Below are positions 50,995 to 61,000 of a DNA stretch of 64,000 nt, piece after piece. Position 1 is the first letter of the stretch, and each line of letters opens with the position of its first letter. This stretch comes from a candidate division FCPU426 bacterium (GTDB lineage: Bacteria > Oederibacteriota > JAAXVQ01 > JAUVAV01), in the NCBI GenBank assembly GCA_030591525.1, contig JAUVAV010000005.1, positions 1 through 64,000 on the forward strand. The letters are read 5' to 3'. Below the pieces are notes generated by a model. It ran no database searches, was not told the origin of the DNA, and saw only the letters and a list, made by a program, of their open reading frames with translations. Position numbers and translations under genes: made by a program.

Positions 50995-51137
50995 CTCCGG
51001 ATGGTCTGCTGCTGGAAGTCCATCCCCATCCAGAACGCGCCATGGTGGACGGCCACCAGTCGCTATCCTTTGAAGAGTTCGGGGAACTGATGGATGATTT
51101 GAAAAAGCTGGCGCCCATAGTGGGGAGAAGTATGTAA
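50995..51137 (+). pseudogene. Duplicated 3' fragment of aroF
   Basis: About 140 bp from GGATGGTCTGCTG to the TAA at 51135-51137 match 40019-40157 with about 13 differences, most of them synonymous. It encodes [20 protein letters not shown]...VGRSM in place of ...MIDGQQS...VGRNM. There is no start and no upstream aroF sequence. A GGGGAC-AAAC-GTCCCC mini-hairpin follows at 51140-51155, where intact aroF has its REP hairpin. Confidence 0.9.
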
Positions 51138-51193
51138 CCGGGGACAAACGTCCCCTGCTCACAAATCAGGTTTTGTAAAATTTATTTAAGGAG

Positions 51194-51784
51194 TCAGTCA
51201 TCCGGATTTGCTGGCAGTGAGTTGGCGGAGGTCCACGTTAGGTCCCATCTCCAGGCTTGGGGATTGTTGCCAACCTGCAAAACCTTTATATCCTTCAGGC
51301 CTATCATTTCTCCCACACCCAACAAATAACCACTTAAGTATTCGCGCATGTTGGAAGGATATTCCGGATAATTGCACAGCATAAAACACGCATGGTCCGA
51401 ACCGACGTTTTCCATACGAGCATCGCCGGTGGAGTAAAAAAGCCGCCACAATTGGGCCACGCGCTTAAAGACGAACTGCGGGGTGGGGATGCGAATGAAA
51501 ATATTGTAATAGCGGGGTAATCCTTCCCCGGCCATAACGCGTCCCAGCTCATATAAAGCTTGCTTGAATTCGCCGGGAAAAAGCGCCCGGGCAGCTACAT
51601 AAAGCAGGTTTCCTTCATCCGCAAAGTCGACAGGCACCCAGGAAAACGCCAAAGGAGGATTTTCCCATGTTTTTCGAGTCGCGGGAGGCAGGTTCTCGGA
51701 AAATATCCGCTCGAATTCAGGCCCTCGGTTTTGAATCAATTTCCTAAGGACAAGGATTCCTGCGCCCTTAACACGGTGTTGCAT
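51194..51784 (-). CDS. DUF2378-like protein (tentative)
   Basis: The ~196-residue soluble protein starts at ATG 51784, six bases after AGGAGG; the ATG at 51790 abuts the box. It opens RVKGAGILVLRKLIQNRGPEFERI and continues with SWVPVDFADEGNLLYVAARAL, ALYELGRVMAGEGL, FVFKRVAQLWRLFYSTGD and YLSGYLLGVGEMIGLKDIKVLQVG. This resembles the DUF2378/TIGR02265 proteins abundant in Myxococcota, which are related to heme-NO-binding-like folds. Function unknown. It is a single gene on the minus strand, divergent from recX. Confidence 0.5.
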   Translation of the reverse strand: MQHRVKGAGILVLRKLIQNRGPEFERIFSENLPPATRKTWENPPLAFSWVPVDFADEGNLLYVAARALFPGEFKQALYELGRVMAGEGLPRYYNIFIRIPTPQFVFKRVAQLWRLFYSTGDARMENVGSDHACFMLCNYPEYPSNMREYLSGYLLGVGEMIGLKDIKVLQVGNNPQAWRWDLTWTSANSLPANPDD

Positions 51785-51790
51785 ATGCAT

Positions 51791-52135
51791 CCTCCTGCGG
51801 CAGCGAATACTTACAGTCCGGAAGAATATGTTGAAATTTATCCAGCCTATGTGCCGGTATTAGCACCTTAAAGCGCGGTGGACAGAAATTGTGTTTAGTG
51901 ACCAAACACATATATCACAAAGTGAGGGGGATGTAAAACTATTTTGGCTTTGCTGGGGGAAGTCCAGAAGGTCCTCTGCTACTATGATTTCAAGTATTAC
52001 ATGCTTATAATTTGGCATAATTGCAAATTTATGTTATAAAATAATACTCGCATGCAGAGTTGCTATTATGATAACCGGGTGCCCCGCTAATCGGTTTTTT
52101 CTTAAGCGGCTGGTGGAGCGTATGGGGAGACGGTC
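51791..52135. other. 345-bp region upstream of recX
   Basis: Only short ORFs without motifs are present. A good promoter lies at 52012-52040 (listed). An AAGTGAGGGGGATGTAAAAC stretch near 51917 could be a translation signal for a small lost gene, but no frame follows. Confidence 0.4.
52012..52040 (+). promoter_or_regulatory. Predicted promoter for the recX-alaS group
   Basis: TTGGCA at 52012-52017, 17-nt spacer, TATAAA at 52035-52040, about 90 nt before the recX start. Confidence 0.65.
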
Positions 52136-52774
52136 ATGCCGGAGATTACAGCTATCGAACCCCAGCAGCGGCGCAGTAACCGCTGTTCAATATTCATAGA
52201 CCAGGATTTTTTCTGCGGGGTGAACCAGGAGACCGTGGCGCGGCTAAAATTAAAGCCGGGCCAGGCAGTGGAGCCGGAAAAGCTTAAGCGGATTGTGGAG
52301 CAGGATGAGGAAATACGAGCCCGGGAGATTTGTCTGCGCGCGTTGGAAGTGCGGGCCCGTTCCCGGCACGAGTTGGCAGAGCGGATGAACCGGCGCGGCG
52401 TGGAAGAGGCCGTGGCAGTGCGTGTGCTGGACCGGCTCGAGCAGGCGCGTTTAATCAATGATGAAGATTTCGCCCGGATGCTGATCCGGGAGCGTCTGAG
52501 GGCCAAGGGATATGGCAGGCGGCGTTTGCAGGTGGAGCTGGCCCGGGCCGGAGTGGACCGATCTCTGGCTGCGCGGGTAATGGATGAAGAAGTCCCGCTG
52601 GACGAGCAGTCCGGGTGCGAAGAACTGGCAGGGCGCAAGGTCCGGCAGTATCAAAGCCTGCCGCGGGTCCTCGGCCGCCGGCGTCTGGCGGCATTCCTGG
52701 AGCGCCGGGGTTTTACGACCGCAGAGGTTTACCGGGCCGTGAATAGAGTATTGCCCGAGGATGAAGACAGGTAG
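52136..52774 (+). CDS. recX: Regulatory protein RecX
   Basis: The 212-residue RecA modulator consists of helical triplet repeats. Characteristic segments are ALEVRARSRHELAERMNRRGV (first repeat), LDRLEQARLINDEDFARMLIRERLRAKGYGRRRLQVELARAGV (second) and RRLAAFLERRGFTTAEVYRAVN (third). A ~45-residue N-terminal beta-like part precedes them. recA is not in this window. alaS follows 37 bp downstream, a common recX-alaS arrangement. Confidence 0.92.
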   Translation: MPEITAIEPQQRRSNRCSIFIDQDFFCGVNQETVARLKLKPGQAVEPEKLKRIVEQDEEIRAREICLRALEVRARSRHELAERMNRRGVEEAVAVRVLDRLEQARLINDEDFARMLIRERLRAKGYGRRRLQVELARAGVDRSLAARVMDEEVPLDEQSGCEELAGRKVRQYQSLPRVLGRRRLAAFLERRGFTTAEVYRAVNRVLPEDEDR

Positions 52775-52811
52775 GAAGATTTAGGATATTAGACAATTCC
52801 TGGAGGCCGAT

Positions 52812-55454
52812 ATGACGAGTAATGAAATTCGTCAAAAATTTGTTGATTTCTTTCAGCAGCGCGCACATGCGGTGCGGCCCAGCGCGGGACTGGTGCCGGA
52901 GGATCCCTCTGTGCTCTTTACAGTGGCCGGCATGGTACAATTCAAACCATATTTTATGGGCCAGGGAGCCAAGCCTTTTACCCGGGCAGTCACGTCCCAG
53001 AAATGCCTGCGCACTAATGATATTGAAATAGTCGGTTTTACTCCGCGACATCATACTTTTTTTGAAATGCTGGGAAATTTCTCCTTTGGGGATTATTTCA
53101 AGCGCGAGGCGATTCAATGGGCCTGGGAATTTTTAGTCCGGGAATGCGGACTGGATAAAGAGAAACTCTGGATAACCATTCACCAAGACGATGACGAGGC
53201 CTTTGACATTTGGAAAAACCAGGTCAAGGTGCCGGAGAAGCGCATTGTGCGCATGGGGGAAAAAACCAATTTCTGGGCCATGGGCGAGACCGGTCCTTGC
53301 GGACCGTGCAGCGAAATTCTTTACGATATCGGTCCCATTCCCGGAAAGCCGGAGGCCGGTCCGGATCAGGACGAAGACCGTTATTTAGAGGTCTGGAATC
53401 TGGTTTTTACCCAGTTTGACCGCCAGGCCGATGGCCGCCTGGAACCTTTGCCCCAAAAAAATATTGACACCGGCATGGGACTGGAGCGCCTGGCCGCGGT
53501 TATGCAGGGAGCTTCCAGTAATTTTGATACCGATCTTTTCCAGCCTTTGATCCAGGCGATTGCCCGTGAGACCATGCTCCGTTACGGCAAGGAGGCCAGG
53601 ACGGATAATTCCATGCGGGTGATCGCGGATCATATCCGCTCGGCCACATTCCTGATAACCGATGGCATTTTGCCGGGAAATGAAGGCCGGGGATATGTTT
53701 TGCGCCGCATCCTGCGCCGGGCGGTCCGGCATGGCAAATTGCTGGGACTCAATGAAACCTTTCTTTATCGTCTGGTCCCCTACGTGACCGCAGTTATGGC
53801 CGCGCCCTATCCGGAATTATCCCAACGGCGGGAGCATATCGTGTCCGTGATTAAGGGAGAAGAGGACCGTTTTCAGCATACCCTGGACTCCGGGCTCGCG
53901 ATTTTAAACGATATCATCGCGGAATTAAAGAGCGCGGGTCAGAACATTATTGCCGGCGCGCGAATTTTCCAGCTTTACGATACTTACGGTTTTCCCCTGG
54001 ATTTGACCCGGGAGATCGCCCGGGAACATAAGCTGGCCCTGGACGAGGCTGGTTTTAACCAGGCAATGGAAGAGCAGCGGAGGCGCGCCCGGTCTGCCTG
54101 GGCCGGGAGCGGCGAACGTGAGATACCGGCAATTATCCGGGAGATGGGAGCCGGCTTGGCAGTCACGGCTTTTACCGGGTACCAGGAACTCCGGACCGAG
54201 ACCAAAGTATTGGCTCTGGTCAGGCAGGAAGATCGGGTAACGCGGGCCGGGAAAGGGGAAAATGTAATTATCATACTCGACAGCTCTCCCTTCTATGCGG
54301 AATCAGGCGGTCAGGTTTCGGATCAAGGAGAACTGTTTTCTAAAACCGTTAAGGTGGAGATTTCCAATGTGAAGAAGAGTCCAGAGGGATTGTACCTGCA
54401 TTTTGGTCAGGTAATAGAGGGAGAATTACATGAGGGCGGGCAGTTGACAGCCGTGGTCCGGACCGGGGAGCGTATGGCCACGGCTCGTAATCATACGGCC
54501 ACGCATCTCCTGCATGCCGCCTTGCGCCAGGTGTTGGGAAAGCATGTTGAGCAGGCGGGTTCCGAGGTGCGGCCGGGGGGGCTGCGTTTTGATTTCTCTC
54601 ATTTCCAGGCCGTGACCAGCCGGGAACTGGACCGGATAGAGGAGATGGTGAATACTCAGATACTGGCCAATCATCCGGTAATCTGCCGGGAACTGCCGAT
54701 AGAAGAAGCCAGGGCTCTTGGCGCCATGGCCTTGTTTGGGGAAAAATACGGGGATTGGGTGCGCATGGTGCAGGTTAATGACATTTCCTGCGAACTCTGC
54801 GGGGGTACTCATGTGCGGGCAATAGGGGAACTCGGCCTGGTAAGAATTGTGTCCGAATCCAGCGTGGCGGCCGGAGTGCGCCGGATTGAGGCTGTGGCCG
54901 GCGAAGCGGGCTTTCGTACAGCTAAGCGGGAGCAGATACGGCTGCGGGATGTCTGCGAAATCCTGCGAGCTCCGGAAGACGAGGCGCCCGGGCGTGTAGA
55001 AAAGCTCGTGGCCCGTGTCAGGGAACTGGAAAAAGAAAATGATAAATTGAAAATCAAGCAAGCCAGTGTAAATGTCGAGGAATTGGCTGCCAGCGCCCGG
55101 GAAGTGGAAGGGATCCGCTTCATCGCTGCGGAATTACCCGGAGCTACCCTGGCCGCCTTGCGCAACGCGGCTGATGCTTTGAAACAGAAAATTTCTTCCG
55201 GGGTGGTGGTTTTAGGGAGCGTGGATGACGGCAAGGCCGTGCTGATCGCCACGGCCACCAAGGACCTCGTAAAAAACCGGGTTCATGCGGGCAACCTGGT
55301 TCGTGAAATCGCCGGCCGGCTGGAGGGGTCGGGCGGCGGCCGTCCGGATTTCGGGCAGGCCGGGGGTAAGCATCCGGAAAGAATGCCCGAAGCCCTGAAA
55401 AACGCGGGCAAGATTCTTGAAAAAATGCTTAAGCGGGAAACAGAAACCAGATAG
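52812..55454 (+). CDS. alaS: Alanyl-tRNA synthetase
   Basis: The 880-residue protein starts MTSNEIRQKFVDFFQQRAHAV. Class II motifs are CLRTNDIEIVGFTPRHHTFFEMLGNFSFGDYFK-like (motif 2 area) and TGMGLERLAAVMQG (motif 3). The editing domain has HTATHLLHAALRQVLG and SCELCGGTHV with zinc-binding His/Cys. The C-terminal DHHA1 part ends with GSGGGRPDFGQAGG. Domain order and length match the full-length enzyme. CTGGAGG lies before the ATG. Confidence 0.97.
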   Translation: MTSNEIRQKFVDFFQQRAHAVRPSAGLVPEDPSVLFTVAGMVQFKPYFMGQGAKPFTRAVTSQKCLRTNDIEIVGFTPRHHTFFEMLGNFSFGDYFKREAIQWAWEFLVRECGLDKEKLWITIHQDDDEAFDIWKNQVKVPEKRIVRMGEKTNFWAMGETGPCGPCSEILYDIGPIPGKPEAGPDQDEDRYLEVWNLVFTQFDRQADGRLEPLPQKNIDTGMGLERLAAVMQGASSNFDTDLFQPLIQAIARETMLRYGKEARTDNSMRVIADHIRSATFLITDGILPGNEGRGYVLRRILRRAVRHGKLLGLNETFLYRLVPYVTAVMAAPYPELSQRREHIVSVIKGEEDRFQHTLDSGLAILNDIIAELKSAGQNIIAGARIFQLYDTYGFPLDLTREIAREHKLALDEAGFNQAMEEQRRRARSAWAGSGEREIPAIIREMGAGLAVTAFTGYQELRTETKVLALVRQEDRVTRAGKGENVIIILDSSPFYAESGGQVSDQGELFSKTVKVEISNVKKSPEGLYLHFGQVIEGELHEGGQLTAVVRTGERMATARNHTATHLLHAALRQVLGKHVEQAGSEVRPGGLRFDFSHFQAVTSRELDRIEEMVNTQILANHPVICRELPIEEARALGAMALFGEKYGDWVRMVQVNDISCELCGGTHVRAIGELGLVRIVSESSVAAGVRRIEAVAGEAGFRTAKREQIRLRDVCEILRAPEDEAPGRVEKLVARVRELEKENDKLKIKQASVNVEELAASAREVEGIRFIAAELPGATLAALRNAADALKQKISSGVVVLGSVDDGKAVLIATATKDLVKNRVHAGNLVREIAGRLEGSGGGRPDFGQAGGKHPERMPEALKNAGKILEKMLKRETETR

Positions 55455-55487
55455 AATTCAATTAAAAATGAAAGGAGTGTGAGAAAG

Positions 55488-55841
55488 ATGAAAATTATTA
55501 AAAAAGCTTTTTTAGCCGGAGTGGGGGCAATGAGCCTGTCGCGGGAAAGGACCAAGGCTATAGCCGATGAACTGGTCAAGCAAGGGAAGCTCCGGGAGCA
55601 GGAAGGGCGTGCTTTAGTGGAGGATATGCTGCGCAAAGCTTCATCTGCGAAGAAAGACCTGGAGCGTACGGTTAACCAACAGGTCTCAACCGCTTATTTA
55701 AAAATAAACCTGGCCACCCAGGAGCAGTTGAAAAAAATGGAGCGCCGCATTCGCGAATTGGAACGTGAATTAGGCAAGAAGAGCAAATCCTCCGCCCGGG
55801 CAAAGAGAGCGGCCGGAAATTCCCGGGATAAATCTAAATAA
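55488..55841 (+). CDS. Phasin-like small helical protein
   Basis: The ~117-residue protein starts at ATG 55488; GTG 55479 overlaps the AAAGGAG box. A hydrophobic-to-amphipathic start KAFLAGVGAMSLSRERTKAIADELVKQG is followed by a long coiled coil (EQLKKMERRIRELERELGKK) and a basic Lys/Ser/Ala tail. The GVGAxSLxxE..K...ELVKQG pattern is that of PHA-regulatory/phasin-like proteins, commonly encoded next to ABC1 kinases, as here. No PHA synthase is seen. Confidence 0.75.
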   Translation: MKIIKKAFLAGVGAMSLSRERTKAIADELVKQGKLREQEGRALVEDMLRKASSAKKDLERTVNQQVSTAYLKINLATQEQLKKMERRIRELERELGKKSKSSARAKRAAGNSRDKSK

Positions 55842-55847
55842 TATAAC

Positions 55848-57521
55848 ATGCCCACCCTGGGTGGTATTAGCGGCGCGTTAAAGAATATCAACCGTCTCCG
55901 GGAGATTTTGATGGTTTTAACCCGGCATGGTTTTGGGTTCCTGATCGACCGTCTCCAGTTGGACGGTTATATATCCGCCCGGGTCCGGAGGTCTAAAAAG
56001 CAGAAATTCCGGGCCTCGCCGGCGGAGCGTGTCCGCATGATGCTGGAAGAGTTAGGTCCCACTTTTATCAAGCTCGGCCAGGCGCTCTCCATGCGTCCGG
56101 ACATTGTGCCCGAAGAATATATAATCGAGTTGTCAAAACTCCAGGACCGGGTAGCGCCCTTTTCGGAAGCCGGCGTGGTGCGGATACTGAATGAGGAGTT
56201 GGGCGCTGCAAGTTCCAGGTTGTTTAAGCGCTTTGATAAAAACCCTATGGCCGCCGCTTCCATGGCGCAGGTTCATCGAGCCGTTACCAAGGAGGGCCGG
56301 CAGGTAGTCCTGAAATTGCAACGGCCCGGCTTAAAGAAAATCGTGACAGCGGATATGGAAATCCTGCGTCTGCTGGCCAAGGCCTGGGAAAAATTCGGAA
56401 GAGAAGAACTCCCCCGCCGGCCCGTTGAATTTGTGGATGAGTTTGAGAACATAATCAGCGAAGAACTTGATTTCCTGGTGGAAGCGCGTCATCTCGAGCG
56501 GTTCCAGGCTAATTTTAAATCCCGGCCGGACTATGGTTTTCCCAAGGTTTATTGGGAATTCTCCACCTCGCGCTGTCTCTGTTTGGAATATGTGGCCGGC
56601 CGCAAAATTTCCGATCTGGGCAAAGCTCTCCCCCAGCCGGAAAGAGATAAATTAGCCCAGCGGTTGTTCAACGCCTATATTCTAATGACCCTGGAGGACC
56701 GCTTCTTTCATGCGGATCCGCATAGCGGCAACTTCATTCTTGATTCGGAAGGAAAATTAATAATCATCGATGCCGGTCAGGTCGGCCGCCTGGATACGGA
56801 AACCGAAGCCGCTTTTACGGACATGCTCCTGGCCTTGATCAACCGGGATATAGATACCCTGGTAGAGGCCTATTTGCGTTTGGGTACGGCGGATGACAGC
56901 GTGGACCGGAGACTTTTGAAAAAAGATATCAGCATTTTCCTGGAACAGTATTACGACCTGCCGATCGAAAAAATATCATTTGGCAAAGCCCTGCAAAACC
57001 TGATTATGCTTTCGCTTAAGCACCGTATCAAACTGCCGCCGGATTTTGTCATTCTGGCCAAAACCTTCCTGGGAGCAGAAGGTATAGGCCGCCGGCTGAA
57101 TCCGGATCTCAATCTTATTCAGGCAGCCCGGCCCACGGCTGAGGCAATTCTGCGGCAGCGCTATAATCCGCGGCGGCTGGCCCGGGAATTTATTCGCAAA
57201 AGCCGGGAAATGCAACGATTCCTGATAGATCTGCCGGCACAGACCCAGGAACTTTTAAATAAGATAATCCATGGGCGATTGAAGATGGTATTCGAGCATA
57301 AAGGCCTGGAAGGCCTGCAACATAACCTGGACCGCGCGAGCAACCGGCTTTCCTTTGCAATGGTCGTGGCAGCCCTGATTGTCGGATCAGCCCTTATTTT
57401 AGCTTCGCAGATAGGACCGCAATGGGGCGGCTTTTCCCTGCTGGGCCTGATCGGTTTTCTGCTGGCGGGATTTTTCGGGATTGTGCTGATAATAGCGATA
57501 CTGCGCTCCGGCCGCATGTAA
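55848..57521 (+). CDS. ABC1/AarF/UbiB family protein kinase-like
   Basis: The 557-residue protein has the ABC1 KxGQ motif in FIKLGQALSMRPDIVP at about residues 66-81, the AASMAQVH Ala-rich loop at ~132, VVLKLQRPG (lysine), EELDFLVEA, catalytic HADPHSGNF at ~287 and DAGQVGRL (DxG-like) at ~308. Two membrane helices lie at the C-terminus (~505-550). ABC1 proteins act on quinone and prenyl-lipid metabolism. It starts six bases after the phasin-like gene and shares TAATG with ruvX. Confidence 0.92.
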   Translation: MPTLGGISGALKNINRLREILMVLTRHGFGFLIDRLQLDGYISARVRRSKKQKFRASPAERVRMMLEELGPTFIKLGQALSMRPDIVPEEYIIELSKLQDRVAPFSEAGVVRILNEELGAASSRLFKRFDKNPMAAASMAQVHRAVTKEGRQVVLKLQRPGLKKIVTADMEILRLLAKAWEKFGREELPRRPVEFVDEFENIISEELDFLVEARHLERFQANFKSRPDYGFPKVYWEFSTSRCLCLEYVAGRKISDLGKALPQPERDKLAQRLFNAYILMTLEDRFFHADPHSGNFILDSEGKLIIIDAGQVGRLDTETEAAFTDMLLALINRDIDTLVEAYLRLGTADDSVDRRLLKKDISIFLEQYYDLPIEKISFGKALQNLIMLSLKHRIKLPPDFVILAKTFLGAEGIGRRLNPDLNLIQAARPTAEAILRQRYNPRRLAREFIRKSREMQRFLIDLPAQTQELLNKIIHGRLKMVFEHKGLEGLQHNLDRASNRLSFAMVVAALIVGSALILASQIGPQWGGFSLLGLIGFLLAGFFGIVLIIAILRSGRM

Positions 57522-57940
57522 TGTCCGAAAAACCACGTATCATCGGACTGGATTTTGGAACCCGGCGTATCGGTGTGGCTATCTCGGATGCCCTGGGCCT
57601 GACGGCCCAGCCGCTTACCACTCTCATCAACCGGGAAGAACGCGTCTGCGAGGAGATCGCATCCCTGGTGCATACGCACCAGGCGGCTTATATTGTTATG
57701 GGTCTGCCCCTGCATATGAATGGCAGCGAGGGCGAAAAGGTCAGGGAGGCCAGGGCTTTTGGCGAGCGTCTGGCTGGCCGGGCCGGCGTGCGCGTGGAGT
57801 ATATTGACGAGCGCCTGACCACGGCGGCAATTCAGCGTATGCTGAGAGAAACCCGCCTGTCCGGCCCTAAAAAGCGGCAGATGACGGATAAACTGGCCGC
57901 CGTGCTTATCCTGCAAACCTGGATGGATTCCCGAAGATAG
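57521..57940 (+). CDS. ruvX: Putative pre-16S rRNA nuclease / Holliday junction resolvase (YqgF)
   Basis: The 139-residue protein uses ATG 57521, overlapping the ABC1 stop as TAATG; the longer frame from 57422 is antisense-free but lies inside the previous gene. The RNase H-like fold has GLDFGTRRIGVAISD at residues ~8-22, IVMGLPLHMNGSEG, YIDERLTTAAIQRML and a final DKLAAVLILQTWMD. The catalytic acidic residues are present (DFG, DE, D). It is transcribed as the last gene of the group and converges on the giant hydrolase gene. Confidence 0.94.
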   Translation: MSEKPRIIGLDFGTRRIGVAISDALGLTAQPLTTLINREERVCEEIASLVHTHQAAYIVMGLPLHMNGSEGEKVREARAFGERLAGRAGVRVEYIDERLTTAAIQRMLRETRLSGPKKRQMTDKLAAVLILQTWMDSRR

Positions 57941-58022
57941 TCAAATGAAGTCCCGGATATTATTTATGCTTCGCTTAGGCTGAGTTCCAGCTTATTTCGG
58001 AAGAATTAGCAGCCGGCTGGCT

Positions 58023-61000
58023 TTACGCCGCCACAGCAGTCGATATTCTCAGGTGCATTCTCAAGTATAAACGTATAATCTCTTTATTTACCCTTATTTC
58101 GAGATCGTCAAGGTCATCGGTTATTTTTCCAAGTATCGCTTTATAGCCTCTGGCGCTGATAAAGGCCACCGGCACTACAAAGTTCATCTGCCCAACCACC
58201 TTAGGCAGTTCCCGCATATCCTCGGTATCCCAGCTTAAATCAGTAGCAACCTCTGAGGCAATCTCCAGCAAAGGCATGCTTCTCATTTTCAATAGCAAGC
58301 TTGAGATAAAGGCGTAACTGCACAGCTTCTCAATGTCGCTAAAGGTTGTCTCTGCTTCACCCGCCAAATTAGCCGTATGTATTGATCGGAATAAAGCCGC
58401 TCCGATTTCCGCACGAGTATGCTTGACCGGATTATGTATCAGGGCGCGAAAGGTGACAGCCAGGTTATGATTGCTGTTCAGCCAAACCGCCAGTTGCTGT
58501 TTGCTTCGTATTCCGCTGAAAATTTTCCCAGTCGGCGCGTGCTTCGTTATATCAACATCTATATCCTTCATTGTCTCCCATAACATGGAGATGCCGTCCA
58601 GTTGTACGGCGCGGTTTTCCATCTGCTGAATCACGCGGCCCAATCCCATCTTTTCCGGCAGCACGCCGGCCACGCGTAACATAACCCGCGCCGCCGCCGC
58701 AGTTACTGGATTCGCCAATTTAACTGCATCCGGCTTGTCCGGCTCAGCTTTAAGCATACTCACACTGATGCCTGCCGGAATTATCCCTTGCGCAACCTGG
58801 CTAAGGATATCAGGAATATCCACGCTTTTTCCCGCTTCGGCCTCGATCTTCACCATGGCGGATTGAACTACTTTATTTCCATTAATCATTACTTCCCTTA
58901 CGCCTAATGACCCTATAAATAAATTTTTCTTCATCGAGGTCATTCCGATTGCCGGCGCGGGACCGAACTCGGGCTTTGAAGCGGCCAGGATACCGGTAAG
59001 CATCCGGCCCATTTCAGGGGCTAATTTTATTACTTGCGCCAGGTTATTTGCCTGATTCGCCATGACATATTTTTTCAAATTTTGCAGCATACTCAGGGTT
59101 GCTTGATCCATGGCTGTGCTATTATCCAATAGGCTGTCTATCAACAGCACCAAGGCAGCTGCATCCGCCGGAGAAAGCCCCATCACGCCATAGGTCTTCT
59201 TCACTCCGGCGTCAAGTTGAACCTCTCCCATTTCCAGATTTTGCGTCAGCAGGTCCAACAATCCATTGACTACCAATTTATTCATTTCAGAATTACGGCT
59301 TTCCGTTGCGGCCTGCAACTGGGCTTGCATGGCTGACAATACCGGCGTAGCCCTGGCGCGGGATAGAGCTTCCAGGATTGTGGCTGGTTCCAATTCCGCG
59401 TTTTCCGAGCTGAGCAGCGTAATTAATTCGGCTCTCATTTCATTTGAAAAAATCAGAGGCACGGCCTTGGCAGAAGTAAATTTATTTCCCAGCAGGCTTA
59501 AGGCTTTAATGATATCGAGTACAGTCAGGTTGATTTCTGTTGCCTTTGCCCAAGCTTGGCCCACCGGCTGAGCGCTGGTGGATTTCCGCACTTCTTCGAT
59601 TGCTATTTGCTCAGCCATAATTTCATCTATACTGGTGGCAAGTTCCAGCGCCGCTTTTTCCGGTATGGTCGAGATGTACTTCTGGCCGTGATATTTCAAA
59701 ACTTCAGCCAATAATCGATTAGAGGCCTGATAGTACAGACGGAGGCTTCCAGATTGGAGATTGTTTGGCTCTCTAGCGTCAAATATATTGTTGACCAAAG
59801 TCTCACTCAAAAATATATCCATCTGTCCGGTTTTATCATTTTCAGTAACTTGGCAAAAAGCCGGATTAATGCCGGCTGCTTTGGGCAGAACCCGGAATAC
59901 GATCCGGCTCAATGCATAATCCGGCTGTAGCTCCGCTGCTATGCCGGCAAAATACGATTGGAGTTTTGCCCGCATCTCCTCATCAGCATTGACCTTCTGT
60001 TCCAAGGCTGCTATGCGCGCTTGCTGATCCGGTTCTGCTTCTGTCGTGCTTTGCTCACCCGGGGCAAAAAGTTTTGTAACCGCGTTCAAAAACAGCATGG
60101 GTATTACTCTAAGACCGGGGAAGAGCCTGTACAGGAAAAACGGCTTGAATATAATCGGCGTGTTGAATTTAAATTCGGCAACTCCCGGCCGCTCTGTCAA
60201 CACCTCAACCGCTTCAGGTCGGAACATATAATCAGACATCTGGCTTGAGACAGGCAGCGGACGATACTGGCTTTTTAACCATCCTGGGAATAGAATCCCG
60301 ATTAAGCCTAAACCCGCCGCAAGCATGGCATAATAAATGCCGGTATTTGTCAGGAGCACACTCCAGCCGGACGTCTCCATCACCGCTAGGCCATCCGGCA
60401 GGGCAAAGGCGCTGCCAATTAAACCTGTTATGGCTGCTAAAATCAGAGCGCTTCGTCCTAACCAGCGAAATCCCAGAAATTTTGCAGACGTTTCTGCTTC
60501 CAAACCTAAGATTTTGTCCTGGGCAAGCCTCATTCCTTTGGGGTTCTCCAGCATGCCGCAATGCTTGGCATTGGGGACGATTTCTATTTTATCCGCTGAA
60601 ATGCCGGCAGCTATCAATATTTCTTTGCCTTCATGTTGGGCTGATATCATATCTCCATCTTTTCGCGTAATAGCTTTAACTTCCTCTTTAGTATAAAGAT
60701 AATCGTTGTCAAATTCCCCGGCAATTACGCTGATCTTAACCCCCTTGTCTTTAAGTTGTGTGATCAGATTAATATAATGACTTTTATCGGTTTTTTCCAA
60801 ATAGTTACAAACCTGCAAGTATATTTGCGGGTCAGCGGAAAATAAGCCCCGGATCACGGCCTTAAGACTCTTGACGCTGCGTATATTTTTTCTAAAAACG
60901 AAAGGCTTAAACTTCCACCACAAAATTCCGGCATAAAGCAGGGTCCCAAGTACGGGAACATGGCCCAGTGCCAAAACAAATTTTGCTGCCCAGGAATATT

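Noticed and set aside
50851-51162. 103-codon minus-strand ORF
   Set aside because: It is a chimera: its first half is antisense to the aroF fragment and only its last part is the transposase tail. I report the parts separately.
57422-57520. Longer ruvX frame starting at 57422
   Set aside because: The extension lies wholly inside the ABC1 kinase gene; the conserved fold begins right after ATG 57521.
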